A DNA stretch of 23,685 nucleotides, from positions 1 through 23,685 of IMG/VR virus record IMGVR_UViG_3300027759_000426; one strand, given 5' to 3'. This DNA comes from a virus. The first letter of the stretch is position 1, and each line of letters starts with the position of its first letter. This document shows positions 1 through 6,575 of this stretch, in pieces. The notes under the pieces were generated by a model. The model ran no database searches, was not told the origin of the DNA, and worked only from the letters and a program-made list of their open reading frames with translations. The position numbers were made by a program, and so were the translations under genes.

Positions 1-2
1 AA

Positions 3-65
3 ATTGAATTGGGTGATGATGTGATAGCAGAAATTAAACGACTAAAAGATATTATCAATGGATAA
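3..65 (+). CDS. C-terminal end of a hypothetical protein (5' truncated by window)
   Basis: An open frame enters from the left edge and gives the last 20 residues, ending KRLKDIING. The tail is charged and probably helical. It overlaps the start of the next small gene by 8 bases, a spacing typical of the tightly packed genes that follow. Too little is present to say what the protein does. Confidence 0.5.
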   Translation: MELGDDVIAEIKRLKDIING

Positions 66-132
66 AACAATATATTACTCAATTTTACATTTACTAGCGG
101 GAATTACCGTAGGATATTTAATGTTTTCATAA
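58..132 (+). CDS. Tiny membrane peptide, 24 aa
   Basis: A 24-residue frame starts MDKTIYYSILHLLAGITVGY and ends after MFS. A hydrophobic stretch over about residues 5-22 would span a membrane once. The start codon lies inside the end of the upstream gene in a different frame, suggesting translational coupling. Similar one-helix peptides recur across the window, which supports this being a real gene. Function unknown; a chance frame is possible at this length. Confidence 0.4.
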   Translation: MDKTIYYSILHLLAGITVGYLMFS

Positions 133-192
133 TTAATCAAATAATTTCTTTGGATTTAATAATATTTTTCATATAATTTATAAAAAAAAGAT

Positions 193-435
193 ATGAAACG
201 AAATTTTAAATTTAAAATGTGTCGAGTATTGCGTAACCTAGGATTGTTATGTAAGCCAACGTTACCTAGAAGAAAAGGTCTACGTATTTCTAGAACAATT
301 ATGCCTAACGGGCAAGTTATTGAACATAATGGATTTGTAGAAAAAGCGCCATTAAATAATCAATCGTTTTTATCTGAATTACATATATATCATGAAATTA
401 AAAACTCTGTAAAATATAAAAAATTAAAAAAATAG
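193..435 (+). CDS. Hypothetical basic protein, 80 aa
   Basis: An 80-residue, strongly basic protein (MKRNFKFKMCRVLRNLGLLC... to ...KYKKLKK) with an N-terminal Lys/Arg-rich part and a lysine-rich tail; no membrane segment. Basic charge would suit nucleic-acid or ribosome binding, but no family is recognised. It is preceded by 60 bases of AT-rich DNA without a clear Shine-Dalgarno sequence, and its TAG stop overlaps a GTG that probably starts the next gene. Confidence 0.6.
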   Translation: MKRNFKFKMCRVLRNLGLLCKPTLPRRKGLRISRTIMPNGQVIEHNGFVEKAPLNNQSFLSELHIYHEIKNSVKYKKLKK

Positions 436-593
436 TGTTTATAACTCCATTAACAATAACATGCTTTATTAGATTAATTAATGGCTTGCATGAACCAAAA
501 GTAACATTTGAATCTGAATCAATTACTTTTATTGCAACATTGCTACAAATGTATACATTATGGGTTATAATGCATTTAATAATAAATTTTTAA
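435..593 (+). CDS. Small hydrophobic protein with GTG start, 52 aa
   Basis: The frame starts at a GTG overlapping the previous stop codon (TAGTG) and runs 52 codons to TAA. It reads VFITPLTITCFIRLINGL, then a short polar stretch, then a hydrophobic C-terminal segment around TLWVIMHLIINF. The exact stop/start overlap matches the coupling style of neighbouring genes and fills what would otherwise be a gap. It looks like a small membrane protein of unknown function. The non-ATG start makes it less certain. Confidence 0.45.
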   Translation: MFITPLTITCFIRLINGLHEPKVTFESESITFIATLLQMYTLWVIMHLIINF

Positions 594-606
594 ACTAAAT
601 AATACA

Positions 607-897
607 ATGAACGACACACAATTAGCAGAAGCAACAACCGAAGATCAGCAAAAGGAACTTTTACAACAATTGATCAACTCATTCAATCCAAAAGATTTTA
701 TGACACCATCGCAATTTGAAATTGCAGAATTAAGCCCGGAGCAACTTAACAATGAATATGCATTAGTGCAATCCAAATCTAGCGCTAGAAGTCGCAGCCA
801 AAGAGATTTGATAGTGTCACGTTGGATGTATGAACAAACTAAGGCAGTTGCAAATGAAGTACCAGCTAAAACAAAAAGCAAAAAAAAAGACAGCTGA
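607..897 (+). CDS. Hypothetical protein, 96 aa
   Basis: A 96-residue soluble protein: an acidic and glutamine-rich N-terminal half (MNDTQLAEATTEDQQKELLQ...), a serine/arginine patch (about residues 58-68), and a lysine-rich tail (KTKSKKKDS). Probably largely helical. It is followed after 18 bases by the next gene. No recognised family. The antisense frame over the same stretch is a shadow. Confidence 0.6.
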   Translation: MNDTQLAEATTEDQQKELLQQLINSFNPKDFMTPSQFEIAELSPEQLNNEYALVQSKSSARSRSQRDLIVSRWMYEQTKAVANEVPAKTKSKKKDS

Positions 898-915
898 TAA
901 AGTGTCTGCAAAAGC

Positions 916-1311
916 ATGAAAGATAGAATCCAACTAGATGGAATATGGTATGTTAAAGAAACACCACCTCCAGTATTAGAAATTGATATGCTAGATATTA
1001 CAAATTGTTTGATTTGTGTTTATGAGCCAAACAATTGGTGTTTTGAAGCATCAGTAACATTAAAAGATGATGCAGTACTTGTTAAAGATGTTTACAGCGA
1101 TCCATGGATTGAAGTAACAGATAAACGGCCTGCAAATAGAGCGGATTGGGTTATTGAAAACCTAGACAATCCACATTGGTTTCTTGGTGTTTTAGAGGGA
1201 AGTTCGGAAAGTATGGAAGAAGCAAACATAATGTTTGATGAACAAGGCTTAAAGGAATTTAGATCATTTATTAAACATTTAATTGATAAAGGTTGGTTAA
1301 AGATTGGTTAA
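916..1311 (+). CDS. Hypothetical protein, 131 aa
   Basis: A 131-residue protein without signal peptide or membrane helices. It begins MKDRIQLDGIWYVKE and ends in a helical stretch FRSFIKHLIDKGWLKIG. Tryptophan- and acid-rich composition suggests a compact cytoplasmic beta/alpha domain. It sits in the same run of closely spaced + strand genes, 16 bases before the next start. Family not recognised. Confidence 0.65.
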   Translation: MKDRIQLDGIWYVKETPPPVLEIDMLDITNCLICVYEPNNWCFEASVTLKDDAVLVKDVYSDPWIEVTDKRPANRADWVIENLDNPHWFLGVLEGSSESMEEANIMFDEQGLKEFRSFIKHLIDKGWLKIG

Positions 1312-1327
1312 AGAATATTAAAGAAAA

Positions 1328-1531
1328 ATGATTATGAAAAAGTTAAAGCAAATTGGCAAAGAATTAATAGCACTTACTATAGTTGCAATTGGAGTAAAAC
1401 TAATATCGGTATATTTAACAACCGAATTTGATTTTTTATCTATCCTGTCTGGTATAACCGGATTCACAATATTGTTGCCGGCAATATTAGCATATGTTGA
1501 TATGATTGATGACATCTTAAAAAAGGATTGA
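1328..1531 (+). CDS. Small membrane protein, 67 aa (ATG at 1334 also possible)
   Basis: A 67-residue protein with a lysine-rich N-terminus (MIMKKLKQIGKE) followed by two hydrophobic segments, about residues 12-31 and 38-60, so probably two membrane helices with a charged C-terminus (DILKKD). An in-frame ATG six bases downstream could be the real start. Its TGA stop overlaps the ATG of the next gene (TGATG), indicating coupled translation. Function unknown. Confidence 0.6.
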   Translation: MIMKKLKQIGKELIALTIVAIGVKLISVYLTTEFDFLSILSGITGFTILLPAILAYVDMIDDILKKD

Positions 1532-1779
1532 TGAAAACAGTAGTTTGTATCAATGATAGAAAGCTCCCGGAAGGAGCTGAAGTTGTTAATGGACGAGAAT
1601 ATCAGATACTTGAAGAATTTGTTAATAATTTTGAGCAACGCGTGTTTATCCTTAAAGGCATAAAAAATGAAGGAACCACCACAATGGGTTTACGGTGGGT
1701 AGGATATGATGCAACACGATTTGCTGATTTAGATGCAATTTCAATTGAATCATATGAACATGTATATGCAACAAATTGA
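1531..1779 (+). CDS. Hypothetical small protein, 82 aa
   Basis: Starts MKTVVCINDRKLPEGAEVVN and continues with a probable beta-rich domain (REYQILEEF..., VFILKGIKNEG..., GLRWVGYDATRFADLD). I chose ATG 1531 over an in-frame TTG one codon earlier because the ATG overlaps the stop of the upstream gene. The layout (short strands, an exposed loop, then a sentence of aromatic residues) recalls small SH3-like phage proteins, but this is only an impression. It lies directly before the DNA ligase gene. Confidence 0.6.
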   Translation: MKTVVCINDRKLPEGAEVVNGREYQILEEFVNNFEQRVFILKGIKNEGTTTMGLRWVGYDATRFADLDAISIESYEHVYATN

Positions 1780-1822
1780 TTAATTTGGTTGGATATTATA
1801 TATAAATTTCTTATTATAATGT

Positions 1823-3211
1823 ATGACAATTAAGCAAATATTTGACGAAATAACAAATGAGCCAGGTACCAATCAAAAAATGGTTATCCTGGACAAGTAT
1901 AAAGGCAACATGCTCTTAAAACAAGTATTATACTTGGCTAATTCAAAGCGTGTTAAATTTTATATCAAACAAATTCCTACATATACTAATAGCAATACAG
2001 CGCCGGCAACACTAGAAGATGCCTGCAAATCATTAACTAGATTATCAGATCGACTAGTAACAGGTCATGCAGCAATTGCTGAGTTAATTAACATATGTGA
2101 ATCATTAACTGCAGATGATGCCTATATTATTGAGCGCATCATTGAAAAAGATTGTCGCCTAGGAATGGGTACAACAAACATCAACAAAATATTTAAAGGC
2201 CTCATTGAAGACACTCCTTACATGGGAGCAATTTCATTTGATGAAAAGAAGGCACGTACCATATTTGTGGGCAGGACAAGTGCTTATTCGCAGATCAAAA
2301 TGGATGGACGTTATTGCAATGCAATTGTCCGTAACGGTGACGTTGAATTAGAATCTCGTCAAGGCGAAGCAACCGTAGTAACAGGAGCCACTTTCCTAGA
2401 AGAATTAACAAGATTTCCTGATTGTGTATTGAATGGTGAATTAACAATGGATGGCGTATCACGATATGAATCTAATGGAATTATTGCATCTATCATTAGC
2501 ATCTTAAGCAAAAAGGAATCGCGAGGATTTGATGAGACATTAAAACATATTGCCAAGTTCCAACAAAAACATGGAGATTTTGCATCAGCATTACAATCAA
2601 TTCGATTCACTGTTTGGGATATGATTACAACGGATGAATACTTTGATCAAAAATCATTTGTGCCTTATGAGGATAGAGTAGCTAATTATTCAATGTTATT
2701 GAATAGGTTACAACCTACAATGATATCCGCAGTTAAAATGCAAACGGTTGCTAACTATGAAGAAGCAATCAAACATTTTCAAAAAGCATTAGCTGACGGG
2801 CAAGAAGGAACTATCCTTAAAGCAATCGACGGTGGTTGGAAAGACGGAAAACCAAATTGGCAAATCAAAATGAAACTTGAAATGGATGTGGATCTTCGCA
2901 TTACAGGTTTTAATTATGGCACCGGAAAGAATATCAATGTAATATCATCAGTCAATGCTGAATCAAGTGATGGCAAAGTTGTTACTCGTCCAACAGGAAT
3001 CAATGAAGCAATGATGCAACATGTTACCGACAATCAACAACAACTGCTAGGAACCATATTGGAATGCAAATGCTCCGGATTATCAAAAGATTCAGATGGC
3101 AACTATTCATTGTTGCATCCAGTATTTAAACAGTTACGGGATGATAAAGATACATGTGATGATTTACAATCAATCATTGCAATTGAAAATATGGTTAAAG
3201 GATTAAATTAA
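1823..3211 (+). CDS. ATP-dependent DNA ligase, T4 gp30-like
   Basis: Joins nicks in duplex DNA through an enzyme-AMP intermediate; in phages it seals Okazaki fragments and repair or recombination nicks. The 462-residue length is close to T4 ligase (487). The nucleotidyltransferase motifs are in order: motif I K159-M-D-G (T4 ligase also uses Lys159), motif III LNGELTMDG with E206, motif IV DGQEGTILKA with E328, and motif V WQIKMKLE with K349/K351. Residues 1-150 form the helical N-terminal DNA-binding region and the part after about 352 the OB-fold. The start ATG follows a 43-base spacer, and the stop overlaps the next gene's ATG (TAATG). It is the only clear replication enzyme in the window. 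Confidence 0.95.
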   Translation: MTIKQIFDEITNEPGTNQKMVILDKYKGNMLLKQVLYLANSKRVKFYIKQIPTYTNSNTAPATLEDACKSLTRLSDRLVTGHAAIAELINICESLTADDAYIIERIIEKDCRLGMGTTNINKIFKGLIEDTPYMGAISFDEKKARTIFVGRTSAYSQIKMDGRYCNAIVRNGDVELESRQGEATVVTGATFLEELTRFPDCVLNGELTMDGVSRYESNGIIASIISILSKKESRGFDETLKHIAKFQQKHGDFASALQSIRFTVWDMITTDEYFDQKSFVPYEDRVANYSMLLNRLQPTMISAVKMQTVANYEEAIKHFQKALADGQEGTILKAIDGGWKDGKPNWQIKMKLEMDVDLRITGFNYGTGKNINVISSVNAESSDGKVVTRPTGINEAMMQHVTDNQQQLLGTILECKCSGLSKDSDGNYSLLHPVFKQLRDDKDTCDDLQSIIAIENMVKGLN

Positions 3212-3399
3212 TGCACCCATCACTTAAAGCAATAAAACCTAATTTGAATTTTGATAAACAAGTTCAAGTGATTAGGCCACTTAGGGAAACAACTCAACCG
3301 GTAACAGACATCCCAATTACCGTTACGGCAAACAAGAAAAAAAATAAATCCAAAACAATTGAAACAAATGTTACTGTATTTAATAAATGGTTTAAATAA
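3211..3399 (+). CDS. Hypothetical basic protein, 62 aa
   Basis: Sixty-two residues, beginning MHPSLKAIKPNLNFDKQ, with a lysine-rich central stretch (ANKKKNKSKTIETN) and no membrane segment. Its ATG overlaps the stop codon of the DNA ligase gene, so the two are probably translated together. Low complexity and basic charge suggest a flexible accessory protein. No family recognised. Confidence 0.5.
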   Translation: MHPSLKAIKPNLNFDKQVQVIRPLRETTQPVTDIPITVTANKKKNKSKTIETNVTVFNKWFK

Positions 3400-3405
3400 A
3401 CTAGT

Positions 3406-3549
3406 ATGAATCAACGAACAATCGCAATACATATCACAGCATTTACAGCACTGATACTATGTTTAATACTAATACCCAATCCCATAATGTATCTAATAGG
3501 ATGTTGGCAATTAGGATCATGGATCGGCTATTTAACAGAAAAATTATGA
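3406..3549 (+). CDS. Small membrane protein, 47 aa
   Basis: A 47-codon frame starting MNQRTIAIHITAFTALILCL with one or two hydrophobic stretches (about residues 8-25 and 27-42) and ending YLTEKL. It lies 6 bases after the preceding gene and its stop overlaps the next start (ATGA at 3546-3549). That overlap decides the start of the downstream gene. Too short for most gene finders. Function unknown. Confidence 0.5.
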   Translation: MNQRTIAIHITAFTALILCLILIPNPIMYLIGCWQLGSWIGYLTEKL

Positions 3550-3971
3550 AACTAGAAGTATTTGAAGAAATCCTAAACAAACTTAGGAAACAAACAAACA
3601 AGCAAGATGCCCTGTATGCATTAGATGTAGACCTTATAAACTATTCAGATGACCATAACTCGGTAATAAACATCCTATTAGAAGTGTACTATGGTAAAGA
3701 AGGAGCAGATTGGATTAGTTGGTATATGTGGGAACGAGATGAAAATGGTGACCAATACCAAGCAACAGACAAAGATGGTAATGCAATTTGCTATGATGAC
3801 AAGTCTTTGTGGGAAGAAGTAGAGCAGTGTAGGTTGACCAATACGAAAGAGTATGAGCTACCTCATAAACTAACAGACGAGGAAAGATTACAAGTATTAA
3901 CAATGATACAAAATGGATTAAGTAAACAAGAACCGCCAACACCACCATTAGACAGAAAAATATATAAATAA
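3546..3971 (+). CDS. Hypothetical protein, 141 aa
   Basis: Starting at ATG 3546 gives MKLEVFEEILNKLRKQTNKQ; a frame extension to 3459 would overlap the membrane-peptide gene by 91 bases and is less likely. The protein is acidic, soluble and helical at its N-terminus, with a tryptophan-rich middle (DWISWYMWERDENGDQYQ). Residues 1-80 (helix-rich, with YGKEGADWISWYMWE) recall a short phage accessory family, but I cannot name it. A TATAAATA string lies at the very end of the gene. Confidence 0.65.
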   Translation: MKLEVFEEILNKLRKQTNKQDALYALDVDLINYSDDHNSVINILLEVYYGKEGADWISWYMWERDENGDQYQATDKDGNAICYDDKSLWEEVEQCRLTNTKEYELPHKLTDEERLQVLTMIQNGLSKQEPPTPPLDRKIYK

Positions 3972-3985
3972 TATTGAAGAATAAA

Positions 3986-4342
3986 ATGAAACAAGAGAAA
4001 TGGGATAAACTTCATAATGAACTTGAAGATTTAGATGATGCTTTATTTGGAAAAGCTAAAGTAGCCTTAAGAGAATATTTGTTAGAAAATAAAGAAAAGG
4101 TTGCTAATGATTTAGATGAAATGAAAATTAAATCAAATCAGAATAATATGAAAGAAGAAATAGATGAATTCCTTGATAAGTTATATGCATTATGTTGGGA
4201 ATATCACATTGAAATTAAACCTACACACCCAATACCTGATGATGAATATCCAACTATATCCATTATAAATGGTGATGAAGTTGTAAAATTATTATATGTT
4301 GATGGAGATGGAGAAAATTACTATAATGAAACCTTTAAATAA
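3986..4342 (+). CDS. Hypothetical acidic protein, 118 aa
   Basis: ATG 3986 is preferred over the in-frame TTG at 3974. The first half is a charged, probably coiled-coil helix (about residues 1-60), the second a small folded part with a conserved-looking ending ENYYNETFK. Nearly the same ending (EQYYNKTFKSE) closes the protein encoded at 4896-5081, implying shared or recombined 3' segments. No function recognised. Confidence 0.55.
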   Translation: MKQEKWDKLHNELEDLDDALFGKAKVALREYLLENKEKVANDLDEMKIKSNQNNMKEEIDEFLDKLYALCWEYHIEIKPTHPIPDDEYPTISIINGDEVVKLLYVDGDGENYYNETFK

Positions 4343-4376
4343 CAAGAACAATAGTAACAATTTAAAACAAAAATAA

Positions 4377-4625
4377 ATGAATGAAGTAGAAAGAGAAAGA
4401 GGACCTATGGTAGAGCCATGCCCAATAGATGATTACAAACCAGGCCACAATGAAGTATTGCGGGAGTATGAGATTAGAATTAAGTTTTTAAGCAGAGGAT
4501 GTATTGTAAGTGTAGGATGTAAAGACATTGCATTTGAAAAAATAGCTGATGCAATGACAGCAGTAAATAATTATGTAACTAAACCTTATGATTCACAAAA
4601 TCATTGGCGTAAGATTTTAGAGTAA
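4377..4625 (+). CDS. Hypothetical small phage protein, 82 aa
   Basis: An 82-residue protein starting MNEVERERGPMVEPCPIDDY. Its core, REYEIRIKFLSRGCIVSVGC followed by KDIAFEKIADAMTAVNNYV, reads as two beta strands and a helix and gives the impression of a widespread small phage protein family, though I cannot attach a function. It is followed at once by a truncated copy of the MKTAVEWLVEQ-type gene start. Confidence 0.6.
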   Translation: MNEVERERGPMVEPCPIDDYKPGHNEVLREYEIRIKFLSRGCIVSVGCKDIAFEKIADAMTAVNNYVTKPYDSQNHWRKILE

Positions 4626-4642
4626 CAATTTAAATCAGAATA

Positions 4643-4684
4643 ATGAAACAAACAGCAGTAGAATGGTTAGTAGAAAAAGTATAA
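4643..4684 (+). pseudogene. Truncated 13-codon copy of the MKTAVEWLVEQ-type gene start
   Basis: The frame reads MKQTAVEWLVEKV and stops, closely matching the first residues of the intact gene at 4896 (MKTAVEWLVEQL). The DNA just upstream (TTTAAATCAGAATA) also recurs upstream of the related gene start at 5083. This looks like the scar of a recombination or deletion between repeated cassettes, although a functional leader peptide cannot be excluded. Confidence 0.5.
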
Positions 4685-4701
4685 CTTAAAAACAAATAAA
4701 A

Positions 4702-4899
4702 ATGGAACAATTAAATTTAAAATTACCAATTAAAATTACACCAACAGATAATAATGGCTATGTAATTAAAGATTCAGAAGAATCAGAATACTTTTTTTAT
4801 ACAGATAAAGAAAGTGGAAAATTAATCTATGATGGGTGTTGTGTAACAGTTGAGAATAAAGAAATTGTATTTGAACATATTAAACAACAAGAACAATGA
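4702..4899 (+). CDS. Hypothetical protein, 65 aa
   Basis: A 65-residue acidic protein, MEQLNLKLPIKITPTDNNGY..., with alternating hydrophobic residues suggesting a small beta-rich domain (EYFFYTDKESGKLIYDGC, then CVTVENKEIVFEHI). Its end overlaps the next start by 4 bases (ATGA). No family recognised. The preceding 17 bases are A-rich, with no GGAGG-type Shine-Dalgarno. Confidence 0.55.
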   Translation: MEQLNLKLPIKITPTDNNGYVIKDSEESEYFFYTDKESGKLIYDGCCVTVENKEIVFEHIKQQEQ

Positions 4900-5081
4900 A
4901 AACAGCAGTAGAATGGTTAGTTGAACAACTAATGCCAAAAGTATTAACAGCAGAACAATATTATCATATTGAAAAAGCCAAAGAAATGGAGAAACAACAA
5001 ATAATTGAAGCTAATTGGGAAGCAAGTGAAGATACTGATAGAGCAGAACAATATTATAACAAAACCTTTAAATCAGAATAG
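4896..5081 (+). CDS. MKTAVEWLVEQL-type small phage protein, 61 aa
   Basis: Starts MKTAVEWLVEQLMPKVLTAE and continues as one long amphipathic helix rich in Glu, Lys and Gln (EKAKEMEKQQIIEANWEA), then the tail AEQYYNKTFKSE. From memory, small proteins with this opening occur repeatedly in phages and prophages of Bacteroidota, often in several divergent copies per genome; function unknown. Here one intact copy, one truncated copy (4643) and a related start (5083, MKTAMQELK) lie within 450 bases. Confidence 0.65.
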   Translation: MKTAVEWLVEQLMPKVLTAEQYYHIEKAKEMEKQQIIEANWEASEDTDRAEQYYNKTFKSE

Positions 5082-5082
5082 A

Positions 5083-5349
5083 ATGAAAACAGCAATGCAA
5101 GAATTAAAAGATAAAATTCAACACGCAATAGAACAATTGAATGACGAATTGAATGAGTATAAAGCGGGGTATAAACAATGCTTAATAAACATCCAAAATG
5201 ATATTGATTCTCAAATGTTAGAAATGGAGAAGGAGCAACTTAATGATGCATGTTATGACGGGTATTATCAAGAAGGAATGTATGATACCAAAGCATACTA
5301 TGATAACAAATATAAACAACAATATAAAAAGAATTCCCAAACTAATTAG
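5083..5349 (+). CDS. Hypothetical helical protein, 88 aa
   Basis: I start this gene at ATG 5083 (MKTAMQELKDKIQHAIEQLN) rather than the in-frame ATG 5005, which would overlap the previous gene by 77 bases. The first 55 residues form a probable coiled coil; the tail is tyrosine-rich (YDGYYQEGMYDTKAYYDNKY). The stop codon lies in the left arm of an inverted repeat (5348-5381), so transcription or mRNA decay may be controlled there. Function unknown. Confidence 0.6.
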   Translation: MKTAMQELKDKIQHAIEQLNDELNEYKAGYKQCLINIQNDIDSQMLEMEKEQLNDACYDGYYQEGMYDTKAYYDNKYKQQYKKNSQTN

Positions 5350-5381
5350 TATCCGTAGCAATGTCAATGTTTACGGATACT
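5348..5381 (+). terminator. Inverted repeat after the first gene block
   Basis: AGTATCCGTA (5348-5357) and TACGGATACT (5372-5381) form a perfect 10-bp stem with a 14-base loop right at the end of gene 5083-5349. No T-run follows, so it is either a 3'-stabilising hairpin or a terminator that does not rely on a U tract. It marks the change from gene-dense DNA to the non-coding stretch. Confidence 0.5.
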
Positions 5382-6156
5382 GCAGACAAATACTTGGCAC
5401 GCAACGAATACAAACACATATGCATATGCAAGTATAAGAGATACATATACGTATGCATCAAGTATTGGGTATACATGTAATATCAGTATTTAATTGTATG
5501 CGGGTTCAGCATAAGCCTGGTGTCTATTGTTTTAAATGGGTATCCTATTTTTAGTCCGATACCGCCTAATAAACAGATTCGTGGTTCCGCATGTAACATG
5601 TATTCAGTGTCTAGTATTGAGGTATAGGCATGGTTACCTTTCTTACGGCATCTGCGTATTGTTTACGCGGGGCATAGACTCTTTATCAGACATCCGGATG
5701 TATCTAAAGCCCATACACGCCTAGATGTTCTTAAACACGAACTAAGAGGGTGAAGAGGGAGGCCATAGGATCAGGCTATTTTTAGACGAAATGGCGTTAT
5801 TTTTAGACGAATTCGCCAGGCCTATTTTTAGACGATCGGAATCCGGGTTTTAGACGCAAGCTATTTTTAATGCAACATGTCCTAGTTTTAGACCAATGTG
5901 CGCTGTATATATAGTATATGTGCATGGGTTATTTTTAGACGAAATGGTTCTATTTTTAGTCCAATATGTGGCTTGGGTTCTATTTTTAGGCTATTTTTAG
6001 TGCATATGCCGTTATTTTTAGATGAATTTATCCGATTCGGTTTTAGAAACAACCTCATTTTTAGCACCTTAAGTGCAGGATCGATTCGGTTTACTAGCTA
6101 TACAGAGACCCTATTTTTAGAATGATTGGGCATCTAGGTTTTAGTCTATTTTTAGG
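5382..6156. other. Gene-free stretch with palindromes and TATTTTTAG repeats
   Basis: No convincing gene is seen on either strand; the two short + frames at 5536 and 5898 translate to low-quality, repeat-driven peptides. Palindromes include CATATGCATATG (5417-5428), ATACGTAT (5447-5454) and ACATCCGGATGT (5690-5701). GGTATC (5539-5544) and GATACC (5558-5563) flank the first TATTTTTAG. The rest is occupied by the repeat cluster described separately. Composition is less A-rich than the surrounding genes, so the DNA does not look like decayed coding sequence. A role as replication origin or protein-binding array is the best guess. Confidence 0.5.
5546..6155 (+). repeat. Cluster of TATTTTTAG(ACGAA) repeats
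   Basis: Eleven exact copies of TATTTTTAG start at 5546, 5777, 5798, 5823, 5930, 5951, 5981, 5992, 6013, 6112 and 6147. Weaker versions lie near 5847, 5862, 5883, 6039, 6056 and 6137. All have the same orientation, many continue as ACGAA, and start-to-start distances of 21 (four times) and 11 bases suggest placement on one face of the helix. Resembles iterons or multi-site protein binding arrays in layout; the binding protein is not known. Confidence 0.75.
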
Positions 6157-6209
6157 TTCAACCGTTGCTTTAAGTAGATATCGAAATATTTCTACGGCTG
6201 CGGTTGGAA
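6157..6209 (+). other. Long hairpin after the repeat cluster
   Basis: TTCAACCG (6157-6164) pairs with CGGTTGGAA (6201-6209, one bulged G), enclosing an inner stem GTAGATAT / ATTTCTAC around a short loop. The structure directly follows the last TATTTTTAG copy and precedes the small peptide genes. No T-run follows. It may be a leader structure, a processing site, or an extrudable element of an origin. Confidence 0.4.
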
Positions 6210-6237
6210 TAAGCATTTATTTATCATATTATATGTT

Positions 6238-6330
6238 ATGAGAAGAATGGACTTTATAATGGTAGCAATCTTAACGTTGGTTGTAGCTTTATTAGTAGCT
6301 GCCTATAATTTGATAACAGCCTTACGATGA
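6238..6330 (+). CDS. Tiny membrane peptide, 30 aa
   Basis: MRRMDFIMVAILTLVVALLV followed by AAYNLITALR: a positive N-terminus and one long hydrophobic helix (about residues 6-27). Its stop overlaps the next start (ATGA), pairing it with a second one-helix peptide. Such pairs could act on the host envelope or stabilise a membrane complex, but nothing in the sequence specifies this. Confidence 0.5.
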   Translation: MRRMDFIMVAILTLVVALLVAAYNLITALR

Positions 6331-6431
6331 CTAGCATACGAGCGATACATTTATTGATAGCGGCCGCTGTATTATATACAGTAGTGTCACTAGCATTGAT
6401 ATGGATATTGATTGACACATTGATCGGATAG
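6327..6431 (+). CDS. Tiny membrane peptide, 34 aa
   Basis: MTSIRAIHLLIAAAVLYTVV and a continuing hydrophobic stretch to LIWILIDTLIG, so a single membrane helix with almost no soluble part. It overlaps the preceding peptide gene by 4 bases and is followed immediately by the GC-rich structured RNA region, which may be its 3' untranslated region. Function unknown. Confidence 0.5.
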   Translation: MTSIRAIHLLIAAAVLYTVVSLALIWILIDTLIG

Positions 6432-6575
6432 TCGACGGGGTCCGGGAACAACGCGCTCGAAAGACGCACCCGGCGGATCGGCATTGGATCGCGATATACA
6501 AGGCAGCAGGTTACTCTCTTATCCTAGCTGTCACGACGAACCCGGGTTTCTCTCTTACTCCCGGGTTTTCTTTAT
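6432..6575 (+). ncRNA. Candidate structured small RNA ending in an intrinsic terminator
   Basis: This stretch is much richer in G+C than its surroundings and folds into three hairpins. First, CCGGG / CCCGG encloses an inner stem with a GAAA tetraloop (about 6440-6478). Second, CAGCAGG (6504-6510) pairs with CCTAGCTG (6523-6530, one bulge) around the loop TTACTCTCTTAT. Third is the terminator AACCCGGG / CCCGGGTT, whose loop is TTTCTCTCTTACT. Both of the last two loops carry CTCTCTTA, complementary to the AAGAGAG motif before many downstream start codons. No separate promoter was seen, so it may be a 3' UTR-derived RNA of the small membrane peptides. Confidence 0.5.
6539..6575 (+). terminator. 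Intrinsic terminator with CTCTCTTA loop
   Basis: AACCCGGG (6539-6546) pairs perfectly with CCCGGGTT (6560-6567), followed by TTCTTTATT. It closes the transcript carrying the two membrane peptides and the structured RNA. The 13-base loop is pyrimidine-rich and repeats the CTCTCTTA string of the preceding hairpin. Confidence 0.8.

Noticed and set aside
3459-3545. Upstream start for the 141-residue gene at 3546
   Set aside because: It would overlap the membrane-peptide gene 3406-3549 by 91 bases; the ATGA junction at 3546 fits the local pattern better.
3963-3970. T4-type late promoter TATAAATA
   Set aside because: It lies inside the end of a gene in a very AT-rich context, with no other sign of a start site; not enough to call a promoter.
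5536-6125. Two + strand frames (5536-5724 and 5898-6125) that could be read as genes of 62 and 75 residues
   Set aside because: They run through the TATTTTTAG array and palindromes, have no ribosome-binding motif, and translate to repeat-driven peptides unlike neighbouring proteins.
5546-6155. CRISPR array
   Set aside because: The repeat core is only about 9-14 bases, spacing varies from 11 to over 100 bases, and no cas genes are seen.
6254-6484. Minus-strand frame of 76 codons opposite the small membrane peptides and structured RNA
   Set aside because: All supported genes are on the + strand, and this frame covers a GC-rich stem region and two better + strand frames with an ATGA junction.
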